A stretch of DNA of 64,000 nucleotides, taken from Hyphomicrobiales bacterium (GTDB lineage: Bacteria > Pseudomonadota > Alphaproteobacteria > Rhizobiales > Beijerinckiaceae). The notes beneath the pieces are model-generated. The model saw nothing but the letters and a program-made list of their open reading frames with translations, was not told where the DNA came from and made no database searches. Shown one piece after another: positions 53,082 to 61,378 of the stretch (positions within the stretch are counted from its first letter, which is position 1; each line of letters starts with the position of its first letter). The DNA lies in contig UBZM01000003.1 in NCBI GenBank assembly GCA_900470095.1, positions 42,165 to 106,164 on the forward strand, given 5' to 3'. The translations under genes and the position numbers were made by a program.

Positions 53082-55067
53082 GTGGCAAGCGCAACCGCCG
53101 GCCAGGCGGATACCTTTCCGAAATTGCTGATGCGCAATGCGCGTGAGCGCGGCAGCCGCACGGCCTATCGGCACAAGGATCTCGGCATCTGGCAGTCCTG
53201 GAACTGGGCTGAGATGGCCGAGCAGGTTCGTGCCTATGCCAGAGGATTGCAGGAACTCGGTCTCAAGCGCGGCGAAAAGGTCGCGATCATCGGCTACAAC
53301 CGGCCACGCCTCTACTGGTCAATGTGCGCGGCGCAGTGGCTCGGCGCCATTCCGGTGCCGGTCTATGCCGATTCCGTCGCTGACGAGATGGCCTATGTGC
53401 TCGACCATGCCGAGGCGGTGTTTGCCTGCGTCCAGGACCAGGAGCAGGTCGACAAGGTGCTCTCGATCGCCGATCGCCTGCCGCGCCTGAGGACCATGCT
53501 CTACGACGAGTCGCGCGGCTTGCGTGATTACGACCATGCCAAGCTGCACGACATTGGTCGCGTGATCGAGGCCGGGGCCAAGGCCCTGAAGGCGAATTCA
53601 GCGGCGTCGGCCGGACTCGACCGCGAGATGGAGGCCGGAACCGGCTCGGATCTCGCTGTCATCCTCTACACCTCGGGCACCACCGGCCGCCCCAAGGGCG
53701 TGATGCTCAGCCATTACAACGTCATCACGGCGGCCGAGATCGGCTGCCAGTTCGACGGGCTGAACGAGGAAGACGAGGTCATCGCCTATCTGCCGATCGC
53801 CTGGGTCGGCGACCATGTCTTCTCCTATGCGCAGGCCATCGTCGCCGGCTTCTGCGTCAACTGCCCGGAAGGGCCGGAGACGGTGATCGACGACCGCCGC
53901 GAGGTCGGCACGACCTATGCCTTCGCGCCACCGCGGGTCTTCGAGAACATGCTGACCATCACCATGGTGCGCATGGAGGATGCCGGGCCGTTGATGCGCA
54001 AGATGTTCCATTTCTTCCTCGGAGTGGCGAAGAAGCATGGCGAGAAGATCCTGAACGGCGAACCGGTCCCGCTTGGAGCACGGCTGCTCTACAAGCTCGG
54101 CGACGCGTTGATCTACGCGCCGTTGCGCAATCGCTTCGGCCTGACCAGCATCAAGGTCGGCTACACCGCCGGCGAGGCGATCGGCCCCGAGATCTTCCGG
54201 TTCTACCGCTCGATCGGCGTCAATCTGAAGCAGCTCTACGGCCAGACCGAAGCCGGCGTTTACATCACCATGCAGCCCAATGGCGAAATCCGGGCCGACA
54301 CGGTCGGCCGCCCGGCGCCGCTGGTCGAGATCAAGCTCGATGAGAATGGCGAGGTCCTCTACCGTTCGCCCTCGATCTTCGGCGGCTATTACAAGGATCC
54401 GGAGAAGACGGCCGAGACGATGACGGCGGATGGCTATGTCCGCTCCGGCGATGCCGGCTTCTTCGACGAGACCGGCCATCTTAAGATCATCGACCGGGCC
54501 AAGGATGTCGGGAAACTCAATTCCGGCGAGCTGTTCCCGCCCAAATATATCGAGAACAAGCTCAAGTTCTATCCGAACATCAAGGAGGCGGTCGCCTTCG
54601 GCCAGGGCCGCGACTATGCGACCGTCGCGCTCAATATCGACCTGACGGCCGTCGGCAACTGGGCCGAGCGCAACAATGTCGTCTATGCCTCCTATCAGGA
54701 GCTGGCCGGCCACGATCTCGTCTACGACATGATCGCCAAACACATCGACGAGGTGAACAAGTCGCTGGCGTCCGAGCCAGCGATGGGCGGGGCCCAGGTC
54801 AAGCGCTTCCTGATCCTGCACAAGGAACTCGATGCCGACGACGGCGAGCTGACACGGACCCAGAAGGTCCGGCGCGGCTTCATTGCCGAACGCTACGCGC
54901 CCCTGGTGAACGCGCTCTATGACGGCTCGAGAGAGGCCGACATCTCTACCGAAGTCACCTTCGAGGATGGCCGCAAGGGCGTGATTTCCGCACGGGTCAA
55001 GGTGCGTGACGCCAAGACCTACCCGGCAACGGCACCCGAGCGGCCTGACGCGGCGAGGGCAGCATGA
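53082..55067 (+). CDS. AMP-binding acyl-CoA synthetase, long-chain/aryl type
   Basis: A 661-residue adenylate-forming ligase that activates a carboxylic acid to its CoA thioester. The P-loop is LYTSGTTGRPKGVMLSH, the acyl pocket region is YGQTEAGVYITMQPNG, and the hinge is YVRSGDAGFFDETGHLKIID. The last third (VAFGQGRDYATVALNIDL, LTRTQKVRRGFIAERY) is typical of long-chain-type synthetases that head branched-chain-type ABC operons. I use the GTG at 53082, preceded by CAGGGAGA; earlier starts give Cys-rich, non-family sequence. The stop overlaps the LivG-type gene by 4 nt. Confidence 0.9.
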   Translation: MASATAGQADTFPKLLMRNARERGSRTAYRHKDLGIWQSWNWAEMAEQVRAYARGLQELGLKRGEKVAIIGYNRPRLYWSMCAAQWLGAIPVPVYADSVADEMAYVLDHAEAVFACVQDQEQVDKVLSIADRLPRLRTMLYDESRGLRDYDHAKLHDIGRVIEAGAKALKANSAASAGLDREMEAGTGSDLAVILYTSGTTGRPKGVMLSHYNVITAAEIGCQFDGLNEEDEVIAYLPIAWVGDHVFSYAQAIVAGFCVNCPEGPETVIDDRREVGTTYAFAPPRVFENMLTITMVRMEDAGPLMRKMFHFFLGVAKKHGEKILNGEPVPLGARLLYKLGDALIYAPLRNRFGLTSIKVGYTAGEAIGPEIFRFYRSIGVNLKQLYGQTEAGVYITMQPNGEIRADTVGRPAPLVEIKLDENGEVLYRSPSIFGGYYKDPEKTAETMTADGYVRSGDAGFFDETGHLKIIDRAKDVGKLNSGELFPPKYIENKLKFYPNIKEAVAFGQGRDYATVALNIDLTAVGNWAERNNVVYASYQELAGHDLVYDMIAKHIDEVNKSLASEPAMGGAQVKRFLILHKELDADDGELTRTQKVRRGFIAERYAPLVNALYDGSREADISTEVTFEDGRKGVISARVKVRDAKTYPATAPERPDAARAA

Positions 55068-55882
55068 ATGCGGAACCCATGAACCTCACCGGCACGCCGA
55101 TCCCCGCCAAGAAGGGCGAGATCCTGCTCTCGGTCGAGAATGTCTCGCTGCGCTTCGGCGGCGTGAAGGCGATCTCCGGCGTCTCCTTCGACATCCGCAA
55201 GGGCGAGGTGCGCGCCATCATCGGCCCCAACGGGGCCGGCAAGACCTCGATGCTGAACTGCATCAATGGCTTCTATCATCCGCAGGAAGGCCAGATCACC
55301 TACAAGGGCGTGCGTCGCGCCAGGATGAAGCCGCATCAGGCGGCTGCAGCCGGCATTGCGCGGACCTTCCAGAACGTCGCGCTGTTCAAGGGCATGTCGA
55401 CGCTCGACAACATCATGACCGGGCGCACGCTGAAGATGCGGCGCGGCTTCTTCTGGCAGGCCCTGCGGCAAGGGCCGGCGATGGCCGAGGAGATCGAGCA
55501 TCGCAAGGTGGTCGAGGACATCATCGACTTCCTGCAGATCGAGCACATCCGCAAGCTGCCGGTCGGCAAGTTGCCCTATGGGCTGCAGAAGCGTGTCGAG
55601 CTGGGCCGCGCGCTGGCGATGGAACCGGAACTCCTGCTGCTCGACGAGCCGATGGCCGGCATGAATCTCGAGGAAAAGGAGGACATGTGCCGCTTCATCC
55701 TCGACGTGAACAACCAGTTCGGCACGACGATCGCGCTGATCGAGCATGACATGGGCGTGGTCATGGATTTGTCCGACCGTGTCGTCGTGCTCGAATACGG
55801 CCGCAAGATCGCCGACGGCACGCCCGACGAGGTCAAGCAGGACCAAAAGGTGATCGATGCCTATCTCGGCGTGGCGCATTGA
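55064..55882 (+). CDS. Branched-chain-type ABC transporter ATP-binding protein (LivG-like)
   Basis: A 272-residue ABC ATPase. Walker A is IGPNGAGKTSMLNCING and Walker B is LLLLDEPMAGMNLEEKED. The signature loop is degenerate, reading LPYGLQKRVELGRALAME instead of LSGGQ, as is usual for this LivG subgroup. The segment IARTFQNVALFKGMSTLDNI is a LivG hallmark. It energises uptake together with the LivF-like ATPase at 59802. Coupled by ATGA overlap to the upstream CoA ligase, suggesting the imported acid is the ligase substrate. Confidence 0.93.
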   Translation: MNAEPMNLTGTPIPAKKGEILLSVENVSLRFGGVKAISGVSFDIRKGEVRAIIGPNGAGKTSMLNCINGFYHPQEGQITYKGVRRARMKPHQAAAAGIARTFQNVALFKGMSTLDNIMTGRTLKMRRGFFWQALRQGPAMAEEIEHRKVVEDIIDFLQIEHIRKLPVGKLPYGLQKRVELGRALAMEPELLLLDEPMAGMNLEEKEDMCRFILDVNNQFGTTIALIEHDMGVVMDLSDRVVVLEYGRKIADGTPDEVKQDQKVIDAYLGVAH

Positions 55883-56036
55883 GGGAGACATCGATGCCTG
55901 CCGCACGGACCGAGCCTCGGATCGTTGAAGCGTCAATTTGCGACCCCGATCGTCGCCGCGATGTGTGCGGGGCGTCCCAGCCTTGCCAGGGTCCGGAGAT
56001 GGCCGTGATGCGATCGCCAACCAAGGACATCCAGCC

Positions 56037-57110
56037 ATGAGCGAAGTCGCTACGCGGCCTGCGCCCAACCTGCTCAGCAACGGCTGGATCAAGACCGGCC
56101 TCATTCTTATCGGCGTTGTTCTTGCCGCGATCGTCGGCGCGCAGCTCGATTCCTCCGGCACGCTGCACAAGGTCCTGATCGACCCGTTCCAGCAAATGGT
56201 CTCGGCTCCGGACCTGCTGGTTCAGACGGTCTGGGAAGGGCTGGTTTCCGGCGTGCTCTATGCGCTGATCGCGCTTGGCTTCGTGCTGATCTTCAAGGCG
56301 TCGGGCGTCTTCAACTTTGCCCAGGGCATCATGGTTGTCTTTGCGGCGCTGACGCTGGTCGGCCTGCATGAGAAGGGCGTACCGGCGTTCCTTGCCGTCA
56401 TCCTGACGCTCGGGGTGATGTTCCTGCTCGCCTTGACCATCGAACGGGTGGTGCTGCGTCCGCTGGTCAACCAGCCCGACATCATCCTGTTCATGGCGAC
56501 CTTCGGCATCACCTATTTCCTGATCGGCTTCGGCGAGGCCGTCTTCGGCGGCAACCCGAAGCAGATGATCACGAGCGAGCTCTATCTGCCGAAGGGGGCG
56601 ATCGACGCAAAAATCCTCGGCGGTTTCGTCTCCTTCCAGAAGATCGACATCGCGGCCGCGATCATCGCCTCGATCATGATCGCGGCGCTGGCCGTGTTCT
56701 TTCAATACACCCGGATTGGCCGGGCGCTGCGCGCGGTCGCCGACAGCCACAAGGCCGCGCTCTCGGTCGGCATCTCGCTGAACCAGATCTGGGTCATCGT
56801 CTGGTTCACCGCCGGCATCGTCGCGCTGATCACCGGCATCATGTGGGGTGCGCGCTCGGACGTGTCCTTCGCGCTCGAGATCGTGGCACTGAAGGCGCTG
56901 CCGGTGCTGATCCTCGGCGGCTTCACCTCGATCCCGGGCGCCATTGTCGGCGGGCTGATCATCGGCATCGGCGAGAAGCTCGGCGAGTTCTACTGGGGCC
57001 CGCTGATCGGCGGCGGCATCGAGAGCTGGCTCGCCTATTTCATCGCGCTCGGCTTCCTGCTGTTCCGGCCGCAGGGCCTGTTCGGCGACAAGATCATCGA
57101 ACGAATCTGA
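56037..57110 (+). CDS. Branched-chain-type ABC transporter permease (LivH-like)
   Basis: A 357-residue inner-membrane permease with an extended N-terminal helix and about eight more. Hallmarks are GLVSGVLYALIALGFVLIFK, SGVFNFAQGIMVVFAALTLV, RIGRALRAVADSHKAALSVG (the EAA-like cytoplasmic loop) and PVLILGGFTSIPGAIVGGLI. It pairs with the LivM-like permease next to it (12 nt gap). A 154-nt gap with no gene separates it from the LivG-like gene. The ATG at 56037 is preferred over an upstream in-frame ATG at 55938 that encodes Arg-rich non-family sequence. Confidence 0.93.
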   Translation: MSEVATRPAPNLLSNGWIKTGLILIGVVLAAIVGAQLDSSGTLHKVLIDPFQQMVSAPDLLVQTVWEGLVSGVLYALIALGFVLIFKASGVFNFAQGIMVVFAALTLVGLHEKGVPAFLAVILTLGVMFLLALTIERVVLRPLVNQPDIILFMATFGITYFLIGFGEAVFGGNPKQMITSELYLPKGAIDAKILGGFVSFQKIDIAAAIIASIMIAALAVFFQYTRIGRALRAVADSHKAALSVGISLNQIWVIVWFTAGIVALITGIMWGARSDVSFALEIVALKALPVLILGGFTSIPGAIVGGLIIGIGEKLGEFYWGPLIGGGIESWLAYFIALGFLLFRPQGLFGDKIIERI

Positions 57111-57122
57111 AGGGCGGAAACC

Positions 57123-58202
57123 GTGTTTTATCGCGAAGCCGGCCAATACAAGTCCACTTACGCCGCTGATATGGCCGTGTTCCCGCTTCGGCAGGACCGG
57201 ATCGGCATTGCGGTGATCCTCGCCATCGCCTTCATCGGTATCCCGATGATCGGCAACGACTTCTTCATCGCGACGGTGATGATCCCGTTCCTGGTCTTCT
57301 CGCTGGCGGCGATCGGGCTCAACATCCTCACGGGCTATACCGGACTGATCTCGCTCGGCACGGCCGCCTTCATGGGGGTGGGCGCCTATGCCTGCTACAA
57401 GCTGACGACCTTCTTTCCGGGCGTGAACATCATCGTCCTGATCCTGATCTCGGGCCTGTTCTCGGCCGCGATCGGCGTGCTGTTCGGGCTGCCCTCGCTG
57501 CGCATCAAGGGCTTCTATCTTGCGGTCGCGACTCTTGCCGCGCAGTTCTTCCTGCAATGGGCCTTCGTGCGCGTGCCGTGGCTGTTCAACTACAATGCGT
57601 CGGGCGCTATCGAGGTGCCGCTGCGCAGCCTGTTCGGCATCCCGATCACGGGTGCGTCGGCCTCGGCGGAAACGCGCTATTTCGTCTGTCTCGGTCTTGT
57701 CGTCGTCCTGACCTGGTTCGCCTCGAACCTGGTGCACGGCAGGCTCGGCCGCTCCTGGATGGCGGTGCGCGACATGGATATCGCGGCCGAACTGATGGGT
57801 ATCAAGCTGCTGAACGCCAAGCTGCTCGCCTTCGCAGTGTCGTCCTTCTATGCCGGCGTCGCCGGCGCGATGATGATCTTCCTTTGGTATGGCGGCGGCG
57901 AAGCCGCGGACGTCTTCAACATCCGCCTCTCCTTCAACATCCTGTTCATGGTGATCATCGGCGGCCTGGGCTCGCTGATCGGCTCCTTCTTCGGCGCGGC
58001 CTTCATCGCCAGCCTGCCGACCATCCTGAAATTCGGCCTGCCGGCGCTTGGCGTGCCGCTCTCGGGCGCGGCTGCCGAGCATGTCACCTTCATGCTGGTC
58101 GGTGCCCTGATCATCATCTTCCTGATCGTCGAGCCGCATGGCCTGGCGCGGCTCTGGCAGATCACGAAGCAGAAGTTGCGGACGTGGCCCTTCCCCTATT
58201 GA
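57123..58202 (+). CDS. Branched-chain-type ABC transporter permease (LivM-like)
   Basis: A 359-residue permease with about nine helices. Family segments are GLNILTGYTGLISLGTAAFM, FGLPSLRIKGFYLAVATLAA, GRSWMAVRDMDIAAELMGIK (EAA-like loop) and MVIIGGLGSLIGSFFGAAFI. The start is GTG at 57123 after AAGGGCGGAAA. With the LivH-like protein it forms the membrane channel. It is followed 118 nt later by the binding protein gene. Confidence 0.93.
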   Translation: MFYREAGQYKSTYAADMAVFPLRQDRIGIAVILAIAFIGIPMIGNDFFIATVMIPFLVFSLAAIGLNILTGYTGLISLGTAAFMGVGAYACYKLTTFFPGVNIIVLILISGLFSAAIGVLFGLPSLRIKGFYLAVATLAAQFFLQWAFVRVPWLFNYNASGAIEVPLRSLFGIPITGASASAETRYFVCLGLVVVLTWFASNLVHGRLGRSWMAVRDMDIAAELMGIKLLNAKLLAFAVSSFYAGVAGAMMIFLWYGGGEAADVFNIRLSFNILFMVIIGGLGSLIGSFFGAAFIASLPTILKFGLPALGVPLSGAAAEHVTFMLVGALIIIFLIVEPHGLARLWQITKQKLRTWPFPY

Positions 58203-58320
58203 GGCGCGTGCCTCGGCCGGGAGGGCCCAAGAATACGACCCGCCGCCATCGTCAAGCGGAGGGCAGGAGACAACGGGCGGGCCGTGAAACGGCCGCCCGA
58301 TGCAACCACGGAGGGAACAG

Positions 58321-59652
58321 ATGAAGCAGACTGGTTTGATGAAGGGCGCGGCGCTCGGCGCGCTGCTCGCGGCGGGAGCGGCGATCGCTCCGGTGGCGGC
58401 GCAGGACAGCGTCTATTTCGCCAACAACGCCTATCGCACCGGACCGTTCTCGGGCTCCGGCATCCCGATCGGCGACGGCATGCGCGACTATATCGCGATG
58501 ATCAACGAGCGCGACGGCGGCGTGAACGGCGTCAAGGTCATCTATGAGGAGTGCGAGACTGGCTACGACACCAAGAAGTCGATCGAGTGCTACGAGCAGG
58601 CGAAGTCGAAGAACACGATCGTCTACAGCCCGTGGTCGACCGGCGCGACCCTGGCCGCGATCCCGCGTGCCCATATCGACAAGATCCCGATCCTGTCGAT
58701 GGCCTATGGCCTGTCTGCTTCGGCCGAGGGCTCGACCTTCCCCTGGGTTTTCATCCCGCCCTTCACCTACTGGGATGGCGCCTCGGTCATGGTCAAGCAC
58801 ATGGCCAATGAGTTAGGCGGCATGGACAAGCTCAAGGGCAAGAAGCTCGGCCTGATCCATCTCGATGCGCCCTTCGGCAAGGAGCCGATCCCGGTCCTCG
58901 AGAACCTCGCCAAGAAATACGGCTTCGAGCTCAAGCTGTACCCCGTCGCTGCAGCCGACATGCAGAACCAGGGCTCGCTCTGGCTTTCGATCCGGCGTGA
59001 CCGCCCGGACTACCTCTACAACCAGGGCTGGGGCGCGATGAACCCGACGGCCGTGAAGGAGGCCATCAAGAACGGCTTCCCGATCAACAAGCTGGTCGGC
59101 GTCTGGTGGGCCGGCGGCGACGATGATGCGCGGGCCGGCGGGGCCGAGGCAAAGGGCTACAAGTCGCTCAACTTCAATGCGGCGGGCACCAATTTCCCGG
59201 TCATCCAGGACATCATCAAGCATGTCGTGGACAAGGGGAAGAGCCTGGCGCCGAAGGAGAAGGTCGGCGAAAACCTCTATAACCGCGGCGTCTACAACTC
59301 GATGCTCGTGGTCGAGGCGATCCGCAACGCGCAGAAGCTCACCGGCAAGAAGGTCGTCAATGCCGAGGACATGCGCCGTGGTCTCGAAGGCCTCAATATC
59401 ACCGAGGCCCGCCTGAAGGAAATCGGCATGGAGGGTTTCGGCACCCCATCGACGATCTCCTGCAGCGACCATTCCGGACATAGCAAGATGTATGTCGCCG
59501 AATGGGACGGCACCAAGTGGACCAAGGGTTCGGACTGGATCGAGCCGCTGAAGGACGAGGTGCGTCCGCTGATCGAGGCCGCCGCCAAGGACTATGCCGA
59601 GAAGAACGCCGGCTGGCCGAAGCGGACCGAGTCCTGCGAGAAGTCGTCCTGA
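58321..59652 (+). CDS. Branched-chain-type ABC transporter substrate-binding protein
   Basis: A 443-residue periplasmic binding protein of the LivJ/LivK class. The signal peptide ends PVAAQD; the mature start SVYFANNAYRTGPFSGSGIP is followed by IGDGMRDYIAMINERDGGVN, a typical type I fold opening. Later segments include CETGYDTKKSIECYEQ, with a probable Cys-Cys disulfide, and TFPWVFIPPFTYWDGASVMV. The ligand is not predictable; the flanking CoA ligases argue for an aromatic or aliphatic acid rather than leucine. GGAGGG precedes the ATG. Confidence 0.92.
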   Translation: MKQTGLMKGAALGALLAAGAAIAPVAAQDSVYFANNAYRTGPFSGSGIPIGDGMRDYIAMINERDGGVNGVKVIYEECETGYDTKKSIECYEQAKSKNTIVYSPWSTGATLAAIPRAHIDKIPILSMAYGLSASAEGSTFPWVFIPPFTYWDGASVMVKHMANELGGMDKLKGKKLGLIHLDAPFGKEPIPVLENLAKKYGFELKLYPVAAADMQNQGSLWLSIRRDRPDYLYNQGWGAMNPTAVKEAIKNGFPINKLVGVWWAGGDDDARAGGAEAKGYKSLNFNAAGTNFPVIQDIIKHVVDKGKSLAPKEKVGENLYNRGVYNSMLVVEAIRNAQKLTGKKVVNAEDMRRGLEGLNITEARLKEIGMEGFGTPSTISCSDHSGHSKMYVAEWDGTKWTKGSDWIEPLKDEVRPLIEAAAKDYAEKNAGWPKRTESCEKSS

Positions 59653-59662
59653 TGTGAGATCA

Positions 59663-59786
59663 GCCTCCTCCCCTCCGGGGGAGGAGGCACCTGCGAAGCA
59701 GACGGACGAGGCGGCAGCGCCTGACCTCGCCCGTCCTTCACTCATCCGATCCGGCTGTGCCGGATCACCTTCTCCCCACAGGGAGA
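59663..59786. repeat. Mosaic of palindromes between the binding-protein and LivF-like genes
   Basis: Three hairpins in 124 nt: an 11-bp stem of CCTCCTCCCC type (59663-59673 with 59678-59688), GATCCGGC/GCCGGATC (59748-59755 with 59759-59766) and TCTCCC/GGGAGA (59771-59776 with 59781-59786). The CTCATCCGGC...CACCTTCTCCC wording is that of palindromic repeats common in Hyphomicrobiales. It ends just before the LivF ribosome binding site and could tune distal operon expression. Confidence 0.65.
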
Positions 59787-59801
59787 GGGAAGGAGCACGC
59801 A

Positions 59802-60647
59802 ATGTCGACCGCCACCCTCGAGAAGCCTGCCCCCGCTGCTGCGACGGACACCATCCTGTCGCTGAACAATATCGAGGTGATCTATGATCACGTCATCCTG
59901 GTGCTCAAGGGCGTCTCCCTGCAGGTGCCGCGCAAGGGCATCGTCGCAATCCTCGGCGCCAATGGCGCGGGCAAGACGACCACGCTGAAGGCGATCTCGA
60001 ACCTGCTCAAGGCCGAGCGCGGCGAGGTCACCAAGGGTTCGATCGTGTTCGATGGCGAGCGCGTCGATCGGATGTCGCCGAACGAACTTGTCCGGCGCGG
60101 CTGCATCCAGGTCATGGAAGGCCGCCATTGCTTCGGCCATCTCTCGATCGAGGAGAACCTGCTGACCGGCGCCTTCACCCGGCGCGACGGCAATGCAGCG
60201 ATCAAGCGCGACCTCGAAAAGATCTACGAGCTGTTCCCGCGCCTGAAGCAGCGGCGCAATTCGCAGGCCGGCTATACCTCGGGCGGCGAGCAGCAGATGT
60301 GCGCGGTCGGACGTGCCATGATGTCGAAACCCAAGATGATCCTGCTCGATGAGCCGTCGATGGGGCTCGCGCCGCAGATCGTCGAGGAGATTTTTGAGAT
60401 CGTCCGCCGCCTCAATGCGGAAGACGGCGTTTCCTTCCTTGTCGCCGAGCAGAACACCAATATGGCGCTGCGCTACGCAACCTATGGCTACATCATGGAG
60501 ACGGGCCGCGTCGTCATGGATGGCGAGGCGCAGATGCTGCGCGAGAACGAGGACGTGAAAGAGTTCTACCTGGGCGTGGCCGAGGGCGACAAGAAATCGT
60601 TCCGCGACGTCAAGAGCTACAAGCGCCGCAAGCGCTGGCTCTCGTGA
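59802..60647 (+). CDS. Branched-chain-type ABC transporter ATP-binding protein (LivF-like)
   Basis: A 281-residue ABC ATPase, second nucleotide-binding subunit of the uptake system. Walker A is LGANGAGKTTTLKAIS. The signature region reads YTSGGEQQMCAVGRAMMSKP and Walker B MILLDEPSMGLAPQIVEEI, the PSMGLAP wording being diagnostic for LivF. A basic C-terminal tail (SYKRRKRWLS) is an addition to the usual length. The ATG at 59802 has AAGGAG 7 nt upstream; an ATG at 59757 lies inside the repeat region and is rejected. Confidence 0.94.
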   Translation: MSTATLEKPAPAAATDTILSLNNIEVIYDHVILVLKGVSLQVPRKGIVAILGANGAGKTTTLKAISNLLKAERGEVTKGSIVFDGERVDRMSPNELVRRGCIQVMEGRHCFGHLSIEENLLTGAFTRRDGNAAIKRDLEKIYELFPRLKQRRNSQAGYTSGGEQQMCAVGRAMMSKPKMILLDEPSMGLAPQIVEEIFEIVRRLNAEDGVSFLVAEQNTNMALRYATYGYIMETGRVVMDGEAQMLRENEDVKEFYLGVAEGDKKSFRDVKSYKRRKRWLS

Positions 60648-60671
60648 TCCGGACAAGGCGGACGCAGTCGG

Positions 60672-61352
60672 ATGCTCTATCTCGTGCTCGCGATGCTGCT
60701 GATCGCGCTGATCTTCGGGCCACAGGCCTGGGTGCGCGGCCAGATGCGCAAGCATGCGGCTGCCCGGCCGGATCTGCCGGGAACCGGAGGCGAACTCGCC
60801 CGGCACCTGCTCGACCGCTTCTCGCTTGCGGCCGTCGCGGTCGAGACCACGGCGGCGGGTGATCACTATGACCCCGATGCGCGCGCGGTCAGACTCTCGC
60901 CTGACAATCATGACGGGCGCTCGATCACGGCCGTCGCAGTGGCGGCGCATGAGGTCGGGCATGCCATCCAGCATGCGCAAGGCAGCTCGCTCTTTGCCTG
61001 GCGTACGGCGCTGGCACGCTTCCTTGGTGTCTTCGACAAGGTCGCGATGGCGATCCTGATCACCGCGCCCCTTGTGATGGCCGTCACCCATGTTCCTGCG
61101 ATCGGGTTGATGCAGGCCGGCATCGCGATCGCGATGCTCGGCGTCGGCCTCGTCGTACATCTCGTGACGCTGCCGCTGGAGTTCGACGCCAGCTTCGGCA
61201 AGGCGCTGCCGATCCTGTCCGCAGACGGCTATCTCGACGGGCGCGACCTGCCGGCCGCGCGTGGCGTTCTGAGGGCGGCCGCCTTTACCTATGTGGCCGG
61301 CGCTCTCGTCGGCCTCCTCAATTTCCTGCGCATCCTGCGCATCATCCGCTGA
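60672..61352 (+). CDS. YugP-family membrane zinc metallopeptidase
   Basis: A 226-residue membrane protein with an N-terminal helix (MLYLVLAMLLIALIFGPQAW). The zinc motif is AVAAHEVGHAIQHAQ (HExxH near residue 97). Two or three C-terminal helices follow (VAMAILITAPLVMAVTHVPA, AAAFTYVAGALVGLLNFLRI). YDPDARAVRLSP ahead of the motif and LPLEFDASFGKALPILSADG after it are YugP family markers. It lies 24 nt after the LivF-like gene and 26 nt before the ligase gene, so it is in the operon although its role there is unclear. Confidence 0.88.
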   Translation: MLYLVLAMLLIALIFGPQAWVRGQMRKHAAARPDLPGTGGELARHLLDRFSLAAVAVETTAAGDHYDPDARAVRLSPDNHDGRSITAVAVAAHEVGHAIQHAQGSSLFAWRTALARFLGVFDKVAMAILITAPLVMAVTHVPAIGLMQAGIAIAMLGVGLVVHLVTLPLEFDASFGKALPILSADGYLDGRDLPAARGVLRAAAFTYVAGALVGLLNFLRILRIIR

Positions 61353-61378
61353 GCCAAAGCTCCGCAAGGACAAGAGCG

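Noticed and set aside
55833..58139. A 768-codon minus-strand open frame opposite the livH/livM-like genes
   Set aside because: It is rich in Asp, Arg, Gln and Glu without domains, the usual antisense shadow of membrane-protein genes in high-GC DNA. The plus-strand permeases are unmistakable.
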